64,000 nt of DNA from Modestobacter sp. VKM Ac-2984 (GTDB taxonomy: Bacteria > Actinomycetota > Actinomycetes > Mycobacteriales > Geodermatophilaceae): NCBI RefSeq assembly GCF_026967985.1, contig NZ_JAPVBJ010000012.1:93214-157213 (forward strand), given 5' to 3'. Below, piece by piece: positions 25,549 to 34,838 of the stretch. Position numbers and translations under genes: made by a program. The notes beneath the pieces were generated by a model, which did not search any database, had not been told where the DNA came from, and worked only from the letters and a program-made list of their open reading frames with translations. Each line of letters opens with the position of its first letter. Position 1 is the stretch's first letter.

Positions 25549-26499
25549 GTGACGATCACCCGGTCAGACGTCCGGCAGGCAGCCGCCCGGATCGCGCCCT
25601 TCGTCCGGCGGACACCGGTCGTCGTCCTGGCCGGCTCCGGGCTGGGGCTGCCGCACGACGTCGTCGTCAAGCTCGAGCAGCTCCAGCACTCCGGGTCGTT
25701 CAAGGCGCGCGGGGCTTTCAACACGCTGCTGTCCGCCGACGTCCCGGCCACCGGGGTGATCGCCGCCTCCGGCGGCAACCACGGCGCCGCCGTTGCGTAC
25801 GCCGCCCAGCGGCTCGGGCACCGGGCGACGATCTTCGTCCCCGCCGCCGCACCGGAGGCGAAGCTGACGCGGATCCGGCGGTACGGCGCCGACGTGGTGG
25901 CGGTCGGCAGCGACTACGCCGAGGCGTACCGGGCCAGCGTCGAGGAGGAGTCGCGTACCGGGGCGCTGCGGGTGCACGCCTACGACCAGCCCGAGGTGGT
26001 CGCCGGGCAGGGCACGGTCGCCGCCGAGCTCAGCGAGCAGGCACCCGACCTGGACACGGTGCTCATCGCCGTCGGCGGCGGCGGGCTGATCGCCGGCTGC
26101 GCCAGCTGGTACACCGACAGCCTGCGCGTGGTCGGGGTCGAGCCGGAACGGGCGCCGACGCTGCACACCGCGCGGGCGGCCGGGCACCCGGTGGACGTCG
26201 AGGTGGGCGGGCTGGCCGCCGACGCCCTGGGCGCCCGCCGGCTGGGCGCCATCGCGGCCGAGGTCGCCGACCGGTACGTCGACGAGGCCGTGCTGGTGCC
26301 CGACGAGGCGATCCGGGAGGCCCAGCGGCTGCTCTGGGAGGAGCTGCGGGTCCTGGCCGAACCCGGCGGGGCGACGGCGCTGGCCGCCCTGCTGTCCGGC
26401 GCGCACGTCGCCGGCACCGGGGACCGGGTGGGCGTCGTGGTGTGCGGGGCGAACCTGGACCCGGCGTCCTGGTCGGTGCTGCCCGAGACGGGGGTCTGA
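25549..26499 (+). CDS. PLP-dependent threonine/serine dehydratase-like enzyme (copy A)
   Basis: A 316-residue fold-type II PLP enzyme. SGSFKARGAF carries the Schiff-base lysine, SGGNHGAAVAYAA is the substrate-carboxylate loop, and VGGGGLIAG binds the PLP phosphate. There is no C-terminal ACT domain, so it is not a feedback-controlled biosynthetic IlvA but a catabolic dehydratase or racemase. It opens a three-gene unit (next start is 1 bp after its stop) with an amidohydrolase and a zinc hydrolase, and resembles copy B at 30286-31263. Likely substrate: a hydroxy- or amino-acid released by its neighbours. Confidence 0.88.
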   Translation: MTITRSDVRQAAARIAPFVRRTPVVVLAGSGLGLPHDVVVKLEQLQHSGSFKARGAFNTLLSADVPATGVIAASGGNHGAAVAYAAQRLGHRATIFVPAAAPEAKLTRIRRYGADVVAVGSDYAEAYRASVEEESRTGALRVHAYDQPEVVAGQGTVAAELSEQAPDLDTVLIAVGGGGLIAGCASWYTDSLRVVGVEPERAPTLHTARAAGHPVDVEVGGLAADALGARRLGAIAAEVADRYVDEAVLVPDEAIREAQRLLWEELRVLAEPGGATALAALLSGAHVAGTGDRVGVVVCGANLDPASWSVLPETGV

Positions 26500-26500
26500 C

Positions 26501-27694
26501 GTGCCGGTGCTGCTGCGCGGCCTCGTCCTGCCCGTCCTCGCCGATCCGGTCCCGCGCGGCGCGGTGGTCGTCGAGGACGGCGTCATCACCTACGTCGGCC
26601 CGGCCTCCCGGGCCCCACACCTGACCGGGGAGGTGACCGAGGTCGACGCCGGCGACGGCGCGGTGGTCCCGGGGATGGTCGATGCCCACGTGCACCTGGT
26701 CGCCGACGGCGCCGCCGACTTCGCCGGTTCGGTGGTGCGGTCGAGCACCGATCAGCTGGCGGCGCGGGCCGCGGCCAACGCCCGGCGCACCCTGGCCGCC
26801 GGCATCGTCGCGGTGCGCGACCTGGGCGCCCCCGACGGCATCGCGATCTCCCTCGGACAGCAGGTCGCCGAGGGTCGGCTCCCCGGCCCGGAGGTCACCG
26901 CAGCCGGCCGGGCGCTGACCGCCCCGGGCGGCCACATCCCCTACCTCGGCGTCGAGGTCCAGGGGCCCGCGGAGCTGGCCGCCGCCGCCCGGGCGGAGCT
27001 GACCGCCGGCGCCGGTGGCATCAAGCTGGTCGCCACCGGGGGGGTGCTCACCCCGGGACCCGCCCTCGGCAACGCCCCCTTCGCCGAGGGCGAGCTGGCC
27101 GCGGCCGCCGCCGTCGCCCGGGCCCAGGGCCGGTGGGTCGCTGCGCACGCCATCGGCCACGAGGGCACCCAGCGCGCGCTGCGCGCCGGGGCGACCAGCG
27201 TCGAGCACGGCTACCTCCTCGACGACGAGACGGTCGCGCTGATGGCCACGACCGGAGCGGTGCTGGTGACCACCCAGGTCGCGGTGGCCCGGATGCTGCG
27301 CAACCGGCACCTGGTCGACCCGGCCGTGGTGGCCCGGGCCGAGGAGGTCCAGGCCGCGGCGATCGAGTCGCTGCGGCGCGCGGCCCGGGCCGGCATCCCG
27401 ATCGCCGGGGCCACCGATGCCGGCACCCCGTTCAACCCGCACGGCGGGGTCGCCGAGGAGGCGGCGCTGCTGGTGGCCGACATCGGGCTGACGACGGCGC
27501 AGGCGCTGCGGGCGGTCACCGCCACCGCGGCCTCCTGCCTGCTCCGGCCCGACCTAGGGCACCTGTCGGTCGGCGCCCCCGGACACGTCGTGGTCACCGG
27601 CGCCGACCCGCTGGACGACGTGGCCGCCCTGACCGACGTCCGCGCCGTCGTCCTCGGCGGCCGGCTGGTCGACATCCCGGAGAGGACGACATGA
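26501..27694 (+). CDS. Metal-dependent amidohydrolase, imidazolonepropionase-like (copy A)
   Basis: A 397-residue amidohydrolase-fold enzyme. Motifs: GMVDAHVHLVADG (HxH), GIKLVATGGVLTPG (metal-bridging lysine), AAHAIGHEG, SVEHGYLLDD and GATDAGTPFNPHGG (active-site Asp). This is the branch that includes imidazolonepropionase-like, prolidase-like and Xaa-Arg-type dipeptidases. It starts 1 bp after the dehydratase stop and its TGA overlaps the next ATG (ATGA), so the three genes are translationally coupled. A close paralogue is at 29012-30244. Confidence 0.88.
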   Translation: MPVLLRGLVLPVLADPVPRGAVVVEDGVITYVGPASRAPHLTGEVTEVDAGDGAVVPGMVDAHVHLVADGAADFAGSVVRSSTDQLAARAAANARRTLAAGIVAVRDLGAPDGIAISLGQQVAEGRLPGPEVTAAGRALTAPGGHIPYLGVEVQGPAELAAAARAELTAGAGGIKLVATGGVLTPGPALGNAPFAEGELAAAAAVARAQGRWVAAHAIGHEGTQRALRAGATSVEHGYLLDDETVALMATTGAVLVTTQVAVARMLRNRHLVDPAVVARAEEVQAAAIESLRRAARAGIPIAGATDAGTPFNPHGGVAEEAALLVADIGLTTAQALRAVTATAASCLLRPDLGHLSVGAPGHVVVTGADPLDDVAALTDVRAVVLGGRLVDIPERTT

Positions 27695-28917
27695 CCGCAG
27701 TGCACGTCGACGAGCAGTTGCTGGACACCTACGTCACCGAGCTGGGCGCCCTCGGCGAGACCCCCGACGGCATGTACCGGTTCATGTACGACGAGGCGTG
27801 GCAGCGGGCCCGGGACGCCCTGCTGCGGTGGATCGACGAGGCCGGCCTGGAGGGCCGGGTCGACGCGGTGGGCAACGTCTTCGGGCGGTTGCCGGGCTCC
27901 GGCGACGGCGTCGTCCTCACCGGTTCGCACGTCGACACGGTGCCCTCCGGCGGCAAGTACGACGGTGCGCTCGGCGTCGTCGGTGGGCTGGCGGCGCTGG
28001 CCGCGCTGCGCGCCCAGCACGGCGCCCCGCGCACGACCTGCGAGGTCGTCGCGCTGTGCGAGGAGGAGAGCAGCCGCTTCCCGGCCAACTTCTTCGGCAC
28101 CCGCGGGATGCTCGGCCTGATCGCCCCGGACGAGCCCGACCGGCTCCGCGACCGGGACGGCGTGCTGCTCGCCGACGCCATGCGGCAGGCCGGCCTGGAC
28201 CCGGCGGCGGTGGCGGACGCGGAACGACACGACCTCCGCGCCTTCCTGGAGCTGCACATCGAGCAGGGCCGGGTGCTGGCCGACGAAGGCGTCGACGTGG
28301 GGCTGGTGGAGGTCATCCCGGGCATCGCCTGGGAGACGGTCACCGTCCACGGCCGGCAGGACCACGCCGGCGCGACGCCGATGGACCTGCGCCGCGACGC
28401 CCTGCAGGCGGCGGCCCAGATGGCGCGGGAGATCACCACCGCGGTCGAGCAGGAGGGCCGGCCGGCCGTGGTCACCACCGGGCGCTGGACGGTCGAACCC
28501 GGGCAGCCGAGCATCGTGCCGGGGCTGGCCCGGTTCTCCGTCGACCTCCGGCACCCCGACCTCGGGGTCCGGGACCGGCTGCTGGACACGGTGCACCGGA
28601 TCTGCACGGCCGTCGCCGAGCGGCACGGGGTCGAGGTGGACGTCGTCCGGGACAAGGACGAGGAGCCGGCGACGATGGACGCCGACCTGTTGGAGGTGCT
28701 CCGCGGCTCGGCCGAGGAGTGCGGGGCCAGCTGGCGGCGGATGCCGAGCGGCGCCGGTCACGACAGCCAGCTGCTGGCCTCCCGGGTGCCGACCGCGATG
28801 GTCTTCGTGCCCAGCGTCGAGGGCCGCTCGCACACCCCGGCGGAGTACACCTCACCCGCCGACTGCGCCCGCGGCGCCTCCGTCCTGGCCACCGCCCTCC
28901 ACCGACTCGCTTACTGA
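27691..28917 (+). CDS. M20-type Zn hydrolase (N-carbamoyl amino acid / allantoate amidohydrolase-like)
   Basis: A 408-residue protein. TGSHVDTVPSGGKYDGALG, CEEESSRFPANFFGTRGM, ELHIEQGRVL and RQDHAGATPMDLRRDA match the amidase, hydantoinase/carbamoylase branch of M20, with the first His, bridging Asp, Glu pair and His of the bimetal site. Such enzymes cleave N-carbamoyl-L-amino acids, allantoate or beta-ureidopropionate, releasing ammonia and CO2. It ends a three-gene operon. In this context a carbamoylated or amidated amino acid is a reasonable substrate; I infer it from context. Confidence 0.88.
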   Translation: MTAVHVDEQLLDTYVTELGALGETPDGMYRFMYDEAWQRARDALLRWIDEAGLEGRVDAVGNVFGRLPGSGDGVVLTGSHVDTVPSGGKYDGALGVVGGLAALAALRAQHGAPRTTCEVVALCEEESSRFPANFFGTRGMLGLIAPDEPDRLRDRDGVLLADAMRQAGLDPAAVADAERHDLRAFLELHIEQGRVLADEGVDVGLVEVIPGIAWETVTVHGRQDHAGATPMDLRRDALQAAAQMAREITTAVEQEGRPAVVTTGRWTVEPGQPSIVPGLARFSVDLRHPDLGVRDRLLDTVHRICTAVAERHGVEVDVVRDKDEEPATMDADLLEVLRGSAEECGASWRRMPSGAGHDSQLLASRVPTAMVFVPSVEGRSHTPAEYTSPADCARGASVLATALHRLAY

Positions 28918-28953
28918 GGCTCCCGGCCGGCCGCCTGTCGATGTCACCAGCGG

Positions 28954-29004
28954 CCCTCCTGCAGGGGCCCGCCGCGAGCCTGCGAGTGGTGGGGGGCAGG
29001 AGGG
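28954..29004. terminator. Stem-loop between convergent operons
   Basis: CCCTCCTGC (28954-28962) and GCAGGAGGG (28996-29004), a perfect 9-bp stem with a 33-base loop, in the gap between the plus-strand operon (ends 28917) and the minus-strand operon (ends 29012). Confidence 0.6.
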
Positions 29005-29011
29005 TCCTTCT

Positions 29012-30244
29012 TCAGGCGGTGGGGACGGCGGGGCCGGTGCCGGCGAGCTCGTCGCGGTGGACGACGCCGTCCTTGACGACCAGGACCACCTGACCGGTCG
29101 CGGCGATGTCGGCGACCGGGTCACCGTCGACCACGATCAGGTCGGCCAGCTTGCCGACCTCCAGAGTGCCGAGCTCGTGCGCCAGCCCGAGGTTCTCGGC
29201 GGCCCCGCGGGTGGCGGCGACGATCGTCTGCATCGACGTCAGGCCGTGCTGCACCATCAGCGCGAGCTCGCGGGCGAGGTCGCCGTGCGGGTTGAACGGC
29301 GTGCCGGCGTCGGTGCCGGCGGCGATCTTCATCCCGGAGGCGACCGCAGCGGCGAAGCTCTCCCGCTGCTTGGCCGCCTCACGCTCGGCCTTGTCGACCA
29401 CCCACTCGGGGATGCCGGCGGCCATGCCGTTCCGGATGATCCCGTCGACGGCGAGGATCGTCGGTACCAGGAAGGTGCCCTGCGCGACGGCGATGTCCAG
29501 CAGCTCGTCGTCGAGGTAGAAGCCGTGCTCGATGGAGTCGATGCCGGAGATCAGCGCGTTGTGGATGCCGGACCGGCCGATGGCGTGGGTGGTGACCCGG
29601 CGGCCGGAGTTGTGCGCTTCCTGGGCGACGACCGCCAGTTCCTCGGGCAGCAGCGCGGTCTGCGTCGGGGAGACGCCGGGGGTGAGCACCCCGCCGGTGG
29701 CCATCACCTTGATCACCGCAGCGCCGGCCTTGATCTCCGCACGGGTGGCCTTGCGCACCTCGTCGGGGCCGTCGGCCTCCCGGCCGATGAAGTGCCCGTG
29801 CCCGCCGGTCATGGTGATCACCCGGCCGGCCGCCTGCACCCGCGGCCCCGGCACCAGGCCGCGGTCGATCGCCTTGGCCAGCTCGACCACCACGTCGTCG
29901 GCGGCCCCGCAGTCGCGCACCGTGGTGACGCCGGACATCAGCGTCTCCACCGCCCCGGCGGCCGCGCGCAGGGTGGCCAGCGGCACCGTGTCGCCGGCGG
30001 TCTGGGCCATCAGGTCCGGTGCGCCGTCGGCGGTGAGGTGCACGTGGCAGTTGATCAGCCCGGGCAGCACCGTGCGCCCGCCGCCGTCCACCACGTTCTG
30101 CGGGGCGGTGCTCGGCGCGTCGGCGACGGGGCCGATCCAGGCGATCCGGCGGCCCTCGACCACCAGCGCCTGCCCGGGGACGGGGGCGGAGCCGGTGCCG
30201 TCGACGACGGTGACGTTGCGGAGCAGGAAGCTGGCGGGGGTCAT
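29012..30244 (-). CDS. Metal-dependent amidohydrolase, imidazolonepropionase-like (copy B)
   Basis: A 410-residue paralogue of 26501-27694: GLINCHVHLTADG, AVIKVMATGGVLTPG, THAIGRSG, SIEHGFYLDDE and AAGTDAGTPFNPHGD. All metal and active-site positions are conserved. GGAAGG precedes the ATG at 30244. It is the last gene of the minus-strand importer operon, 41 bp after the copy B dehydratase, so the pair is in the same order (dehydratase then amidohydrolase) as on the plus strand. Confidence 0.88.
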   Translation of the reverse strand: MTPASFLLRNVTVVDGTGSAPVPGQALVVEGRRIAWIGPVADAPSTAPQNVVDGGGRTVLPGLINCHVHLTADGAPDLMAQTAGDTVPLATLRAAAGAVETLMSGVTTVRDCGAADDVVVELAKAIDRGLVPGPRVQAAGRVITMTGGHGHFIGREADGPDEVRKATRAEIKAGAAVIKVMATGGVLTPGVSPTQTALLPEELAVVAQEAHNSGRRVTTHAIGRSGIHNALISGIDSIEHGFYLDDELLDIAVAQGTFLVPTILAVDGIIRNGMAAGIPEWVVDKAEREAAKQRESFAAAVASGMKIAAGTDAGTPFNPHGDLARELALMVQHGLTSMQTIVAATRGAAENLGLAHELGTLEVGKLADLIVVDGDPVADIAATGQVVLVVKDGVVHRDELAGTGPAVPTA

Positions 30245-30285
30245 GTGATGCCTTCCGGTCAGGTGGTCGTGCGCCCGAACAGGGC

Positions 30286-31263
30286 TCAGCCGGTCAGGCG
30301 ACCGAACAGGCCGAGGTCGACGTTGCCGCCGCTGGCGATGGAGACGACCCGGGTGCCGGCGGGCAGGTCCAGCACCCCGGTCATCAGCGCCGCCAGCGGG
30401 GCGGCGGCCGAGGGCTCCAGCAGCAGCTTGGTGCGGGAGATCGCCAGCGGCAGCGCCCGCAGGATGTCCTCGTCGCTCACCGTCACCACCCGCTCGACGA
30501 AGGCCTGCACGTGGTCGACGGTGACCTGGCCGCTCATCGGCGCGGCCAGGCCGTCGGCGATGCTGCGCGCGCCGGGGTGCCGCACCGGCCCGCCGGCGGC
30601 CAGGCTGCGGGTCATCACGTCGGCGGTCTCCGGCTCCACGCCGATCACCCGGACCCCCGGCGCCAACCGGGCCAGCGCCGCGGCGACCCCGGAGATCAGC
30701 CCGCCCCCGCCGACCGGCACCAGCACCACCTCGACGTCCGGCACGTCCTCGGCGATCTCCAGCCCGACGGTGCCGGTGCCGGCGACGACCGCGGGGTCGT
30801 CGAACGGGTGCACCGGCACCCGGCCGGTCTCGGCGACGGTGGCGGTGTAGACGTCCAGCAGGTCGCCGTCGGTGAGGACGACGTCGGCCCCGTACGCCCG
30901 GCAGGCGGCGATCTTCGCCGGCACCGCGGTCGTCGGCATGACCACCGTGCCCGGCACCCCGACGCTGGCGGCCGCGTAGGCGACGGCGGCCCCGGCGTTG
31001 CCGGCGGACAGCGTGATCACGCCGCGGGCACGCTGGTCGGGCGGGAGGGACAGCACCTTGTTCAGCGCGCCACGGGCCTTGAAGCTGCCGGTCCGCTGGA
31101 AGAGCTCGGCCTTGAGGTCCAGCCGCACCCCCCACAGCTCCCCGAGGCTGGTGGAGCGGAGCACCGGGGTGCGGTGCACCCGGTCGGTGAGCCGCGCCGC
31201 CGCGGCCCGGACGTCGTCCAGGGTCACCAGTGCCGGGTCGGTCGTCTGCATGCCAGCGATCAT
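30286..31263 (-). CDS. PLP-dependent threonine dehydratase-like enzyme (copy B)
   Basis: A 325-residue fold-type II PLP enzyme without ACT domain. TGSFKARGALNK holds the PLP lysine and PVGGGGLISG the phosphate loop. The carboxylate loop reads SAGNAGAAVAYAA, with Ala90 where threonine dehydratases usually have His (SAGNH). That may change substrate choice. The ATG at 31263 overlaps the permease stop (ATGA); an ATG four codons later is the alternative. It belongs to the importer operon and is followed by amidohydrolase copy B. Confidence 0.85.
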   Translation of the reverse strand: MIAGMQTTDPALVTLDDVRAAAARLTDRVHRTPVLRSTSLGELWGVRLDLKAELFQRTGSFKARGALNKVLSLPPDQRARGVITLSAGNAGAAVAYAAASVGVPGTVVMPTTAVPAKIAACRAYGADVVLTDGDLLDVYTATVAETGRVPVHPFDDPAVVAGTGTVGLEIAEDVPDVEVVLVPVGGGGLISGVAAALARLAPGVRVIGVEPETADVMTRSLAAGGPVRHPGARSIADGLAAPMSGQVTVDHVQAFVERVVTVSDEDILRALPLAISRTKLLLEPSAAAPLAALMTGVLDLPAGTRVVSIASGGNVDLGLFGRLTG

Positions 31264-32105
31264 CCAGCCGGCCCGTCGACGGTCCGCATCCGCGGGTCCA
31301 GGGCGTCGCGCAGGCCGTCGCCGAGCAGGTTGAAGGCGAGGATGGCCAGGAAGATCGCGATCCCGGGGAACGTGGTGAGGTGCGGGGCGCTGAAGATGAA
31401 CTGGCGCCCCTCCCCCAGCATCGTGCCCCACTCGGCGGTGGGTGACTGCACGCCCAGGCCGAGGAAGCCCAGACCGGCGGCGAGCAGGATGCTCACCCCG
31501 ATGCTCAGCGTGCCGTGCACCAGGACCGGGGTCAGCGAGTTGCGGAACACGTGCCGGGTGATGATCCGCAGGTTGCTGGCGCCCAGCGCCCGCGCCGCCT
31601 CGACGTAGGGCTCCTCGCGCAGGCTGAGCACCGAGGAGCGCACCAGCCGGATGATCACCGGGATGACGCTGATCCCGACCGCGATGATCACGTTCTGCAG
31701 GCTGACGCCGAGGACGGCGACCAGCGTGAGCGCCAGCAGGATGGAGGTGAAGGCGAACATCATGTCGGCGAACCGGGAGATGGCCAGGTCGGCCCAGCCG
31801 CCGTAGTAGCCGGCGATCATCCCCAGCGGCACGCCGATGACCAGGCCGATCGAGACCGCCAGGACGCCGATGAGCAGCGAGATGCGGGCGCCGAACATCA
31901 GCCGGGTGGCGATGTCCCGGCCCAGCTGGTCGGTGCCCAGCCAGTGCGAGGCCGACGGCCCTTCGATCGCCTCCGCGAGGTTCTGGGCGTTCGGGTCGTA
32001 CGGCGAGATCAGCGGGGCGAAGATCGCCAGCACGACGAACGTGACGATGATGCCCAGGCCGATCATCGCCGGCGTGTGGTGCCGGAACCGGCCCCATGCC
32101 CTCAT
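31260..32105 (-). CDS. Peptide-type ABC transporter permease, DppC/OppC family
   Basis: A 281-residue membrane protein with the N-terminal OppC helix (IGLGIIVTFVVLAIFAPLI), HWLGTDQLGRDI, and the EAA loop EPYVEAARALGASNLRIITRHV that docks the ATPases. About six transmembrane helices. It pairs with the DppB-like permease at 32122 and the two ATPases at 34839 and 35912 in one peptide-uptake system, and its stop overlaps the start of the copy B dehydratase, tying uptake to catabolism. Confidence 0.92.
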   Translation of the reverse strand: MRAWGRFRHHTPAMIGLGIIVTFVVLAIFAPLISPYDPNAQNLAEAIEGPSASHWLGTDQLGRDIATRLMFGARISLLIGVLAVSIGLVIGVPLGMIAGYYGGWADLAISRFADMMFAFTSILLALTLVAVLGVSLQNVIIAVGISVIPVIIRLVRSSVLSLREEPYVEAARALGASNLRIITRHVFRNSLTPVLVHGTLSIGVSILLAAGLGFLGLGVQSPTAEWGTMLGEGRQFIFSAPHLTTFPGIAIFLAILAFNLLGDGLRDALDPRMRTVDGPAG

Positions 32106-32121
32106 CGGATCCCCTCCATGA

Positions 32122-33048
32122 TCAGTACCGGATCCGCGGGTCGACGACGACGTAGAGCACGTCGACGATCACGTTGAGCAGGATGAACGCCGCCGCGTAG
32201 ACCAGGACGATCCCCTGGACGACGGCGAAGTCACGGGCGCCGATCGAGTCGACCAGCAGCCGTCCGATGCCCGGCCAGCCGAACACCGTCTCGGTCAGCA
32301 CCGCACCCCCGAGCAGGGCGCCGAACTGCAGGCTGATCACCGTCAGGATCGGGATGAACGCGTTGCGCAGCCCGTGCCGCATGATCACCGTGATCGGCGG
32401 TGCGCCCTTGGCCTCGGCGGTGCGGACGTAGTCCTGACCGAGGACCTCGAGCATGCTGGCCCGGGTCATCCGGGAGATCAGCGCGGTGGAGAACGCCGCC
32501 AGCGTCACCGCCGGCAGCACGATGCTCAGCGGCTCCCCGCTGCCCGCGGCCGGCAGCCAGCCCAGGGTGACGGCGAACAACAGGATCAGCAGCAGGCCCA
32601 GCCAGTAGACCGGCATGGACACGCCCATCATCGCCACGCTGGAGATCACGTGGTCGACCATGGAGTTGCGGCGGACGGCGGCGATCACGCCGGCGGTGAC
32701 CCCGGCGATGGTGCCGATGATCGTGGCCACGATCGCCAGGAGCAGCGTCGCCGGCAGCCGGACGCCGATCTCGCTCGCCACCGGTGCCGAGGTGCGCGCC
32801 GAGGTGCCGAGGTCACCGGTCAGCACGCCGGTGATGAACGACCAGTACTGCGCCAGCAGGGAGTCGTCGAGCCCGAGCTCGGCCCGGAGCCGGGCGACCT
32901 GGTCCTCGCTGGCGTTCAGGCCGGCCAGCACCCGCGCGGGGTCACCGGGCAGCACGCGCAGCATCAGGAAGATCAGGATCGAGACCCCGAAGAGGGTGAT
33001 CAACGACAGCAGCAGGGTGCGCACGATGTGTGCGGCGGTGCCCTTCAT
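32122..33048 (-). CDS. Peptide-type ABC transporter permease, DppB/OppB family
   Basis: A 308-residue membrane protein starting with the classic DppB helix (LLSLITLFGVSILIFLMLRV) and LPGDPAR, and carrying an EAA-like loop GQDYVRTAEAKGAPPITVIM. Ends DVLYVVVDPRIRY as is usual. It lies 94 bp downstream of the substrate-binding protein gene and 16 bp upstream of the DppC-like permease on the minus strand. Confidence 0.92.
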   Translation of the reverse strand: MKGTAAHIVRTLLLSLITLFGVSILIFLMLRVLPGDPARVLAGLNASEDQVARLRAELGLDDSLLAQYWSFITGVLTGDLGTSARTSAPVASEIGVRLPATLLLAIVATIIGTIAGVTAGVIAAVRRNSMVDHVISSVAMMGVSMPVYWLGLLLILLFAVTLGWLPAAGSGEPLSIVLPAVTLAAFSTALISRMTRASMLEVLGQDYVRTAEAKGAPPITVIMRHGLRNAFIPILTVISLQFGALLGGAVLTETVFGWPGIGRLLVDSIGARDFAVVQGIVLVYAAAFILLNVIVDVLYVVVDPRIRY

Positions 33049-33142
33049 CCCCGTCCTCTCCCGTACCCGGACCGGCGGCTCGCGTGCACCGCCGGGGGGT
33101 GGCCGCCCCTGCCCGGAGGCAGGGGCGGCCGTCCGATGGTGG

Positions 33143-34735
33143 TCAGTTCGCCGGCCGGGCGTACATGGCGTCGAACTTCTCGACCGGGGTGGCGCTCACG
33201 CCGGTGATGTCCGCGTCGTAGACGATCGGGAACGACTGGGTCCACAGGAAGATCCACGGGGCGTCGTCCCAGATGATCTGCGAGGCGTCGCAGTACAGCT
33301 GCTCACGGGTGTCCGGGTCCGTCTCCACGTCCGCCTGGGCGAGCAGCGCCTCGACCTCGGGGTTGGTGTAGAACGACGTCGCCAGACCGGCCGGCGGGTG
33401 GGTCGCCTCGCGGAACATCTGCATCTGGAAGTCGGCGTCCAGGTAGGCCGGGGCCCAGCCGAGCAGGTGCGCCTCGGGCGTGTTCTCCGTGACCGGTGCG
33501 TTCACCCGGGCCAGGAAGGACGGGAAGTCACTGGTGGAGACGGTGACGTCCAGCCCGACCTCGCGCAGGTAGCCGGCGATCGCCTCGGCGGCCTGGGCGT
33601 CCTGTACGTAGCGGCCGCTCGGGGTGAGCAGCTCGATGCTCGCCCCCACCGCGCCGGCCTCCTCCAGCAGCTCCCGGGCCAGCTCCGGGTCGTACTCGTA
33701 GGAGCCGGTCTCGCAGTAGCCGAAGAGGCTCGGGGCCATCGGCGCGTCCAGCACCTCGGCGGCGCCGAAGAGCACGTTGTCGATGATCGCCTGCTTGTCG
33801 ACCGCGTAGTTCATCGCCTGTCGCACCAGCGGGTTGGACGTCACCGGGTCGGTGTTGTCCAGCGCGATGAAGATCGTGCGGTCGCTCTCGGCGAGCAGCA
33901 CCTCGACGTCCTCGTTGGCCTGCAGCGCCTCGATGTCCGACACCGGCGGCAGGATGATCATGTCGACCTGGCCGGCGAGCAGCAGGCTCTCCCGGGTCGC
34001 TGCCTCGGGGACCACCCGGAAGACGACCGTCTCGTAGTACGGCTCCTCACCCCAGTAGTCGTCGTACTTGGTGACGGTGACGCTCTCGCCGGCGGTGTAC
34101 TCGCCGAACTCGTACGGCCCGGTGCCGACCGGCCGGGTGTACTCCTGGTAGCTGTTGCCCTCCGCGTCGACCGAGGTCGGGGAGATCATCCCGGCCACCG
34201 TCGCCGACAGCGCGCTCACGAAGCCGGGCGAGGGCTGGCTGAGGGTGACCTCGACGGTGTTCTCGTCGACGGCGGTGGCCGAATCGAAGGCCGTGAAGGC
34301 CGCCCCCTGCGGCACCGTCAGCTCCGGGTCGGTGATCCGCTCGAAGTTGTAGACGACCGCCTCGGCGTCGAACGGCGTCCCGTCGTGGAACGTCACGCCC
34401 TCGCGCAGCTCGAAGGTGATCGTCAGACCGTCCTCGGAGACCTCGTAGGACTCGGCGAGCACGCCGTCGATCTCGTTCTCGTCGTTGATCGTCACGAGCG
34501 TCTCGACGACGTAGTCGACGATGTTGGAGACGGTCGTGGTGGTCTGCCCGGCCGGGTCGAAGGTGTCCGGGTCGATGCCCACGGCGATGGAGAAGGTGGA
34601 GTCACCGCCCTCCCCGTCGGCTGCGGGCGCTTCCGGGTCGCTGACGCTGCAGGCGCTGATCAGCAGGCCCAGGGCCGCGACGGCGGCCATGGACCTGATC
34701 CGGGAGGGGCTGCGTCGTGCTCGGGTCGTGTTCAT
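33143..34735 (-). CDS. Peptide-type ABC transporter substrate-binding lipoprotein
   Basis: A 530-residue family 5 extracellular solute-binding protein. The signal region MAAVAALGLLISAC has a lipobox (ISAC). Mature part: LVTINDENEIDGVLAESYEV, REGVTFHDGTPFDAEAVVYN, GTGPYEFGEY and VRQAMNYAVDKQAI are standard for dipeptide/oligopeptide/nickel binders. ATG 34735 follows GCGGAAGC. Between it and the upstream ATPase gene is a 100-bp gap with the direct repeat GGGACGGACGG (34768-34790 region). Ligand unknown; enzymes around it suggest modified or cyclic amino-acid derivatives. Confidence 0.92.
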   Translation of the reverse strand: MNTTRARRSPSRIRSMAAVAALGLLISACSVSDPEAPAADGEGGDSTFSIAVGIDPDTFDPAGQTTTTVSNIVDYVVETLVTINDENEIDGVLAESYEVSEDGLTITFELREGVTFHDGTPFDAEAVVYNFERITDPELTVPQGAAFTAFDSATAVDENTVEVTLSQPSPGFVSALSATVAGMISPTSVDAEGNSYQEYTRPVGTGPYEFGEYTAGESVTVTKYDDYWGEEPYYETVVFRVVPEAATRESLLLAGQVDMIILPPVSDIEALQANEDVEVLLAESDRTIFIALDNTDPVTSNPLVRQAMNYAVDKQAIIDNVLFGAAEVLDAPMAPSLFGYCETGSYEYDPELARELLEEAGAVGASIELLTPSGRYVQDAQAAEAIAGYLREVGLDVTVSTSDFPSFLARVNAPVTENTPEAHLLGWAPAYLDADFQMQMFREATHPPAGLATSFYTNPEVEALLAQADVETDPDTREQLYCDASQIIWDDAPWIFLWTQSFPIVYDADITGVSATPVEKFDAMYARPAN

Positions 34736-34838
34736 CGGCTTCCGCTCTGACGAGGTGGCACACAACGGGACGGACGGTGGGACGGACGGCGGGTCGGTGT
34801 CGTCGGCGACGACGGGGCTGGTGGCGAGACCGGGCCGG

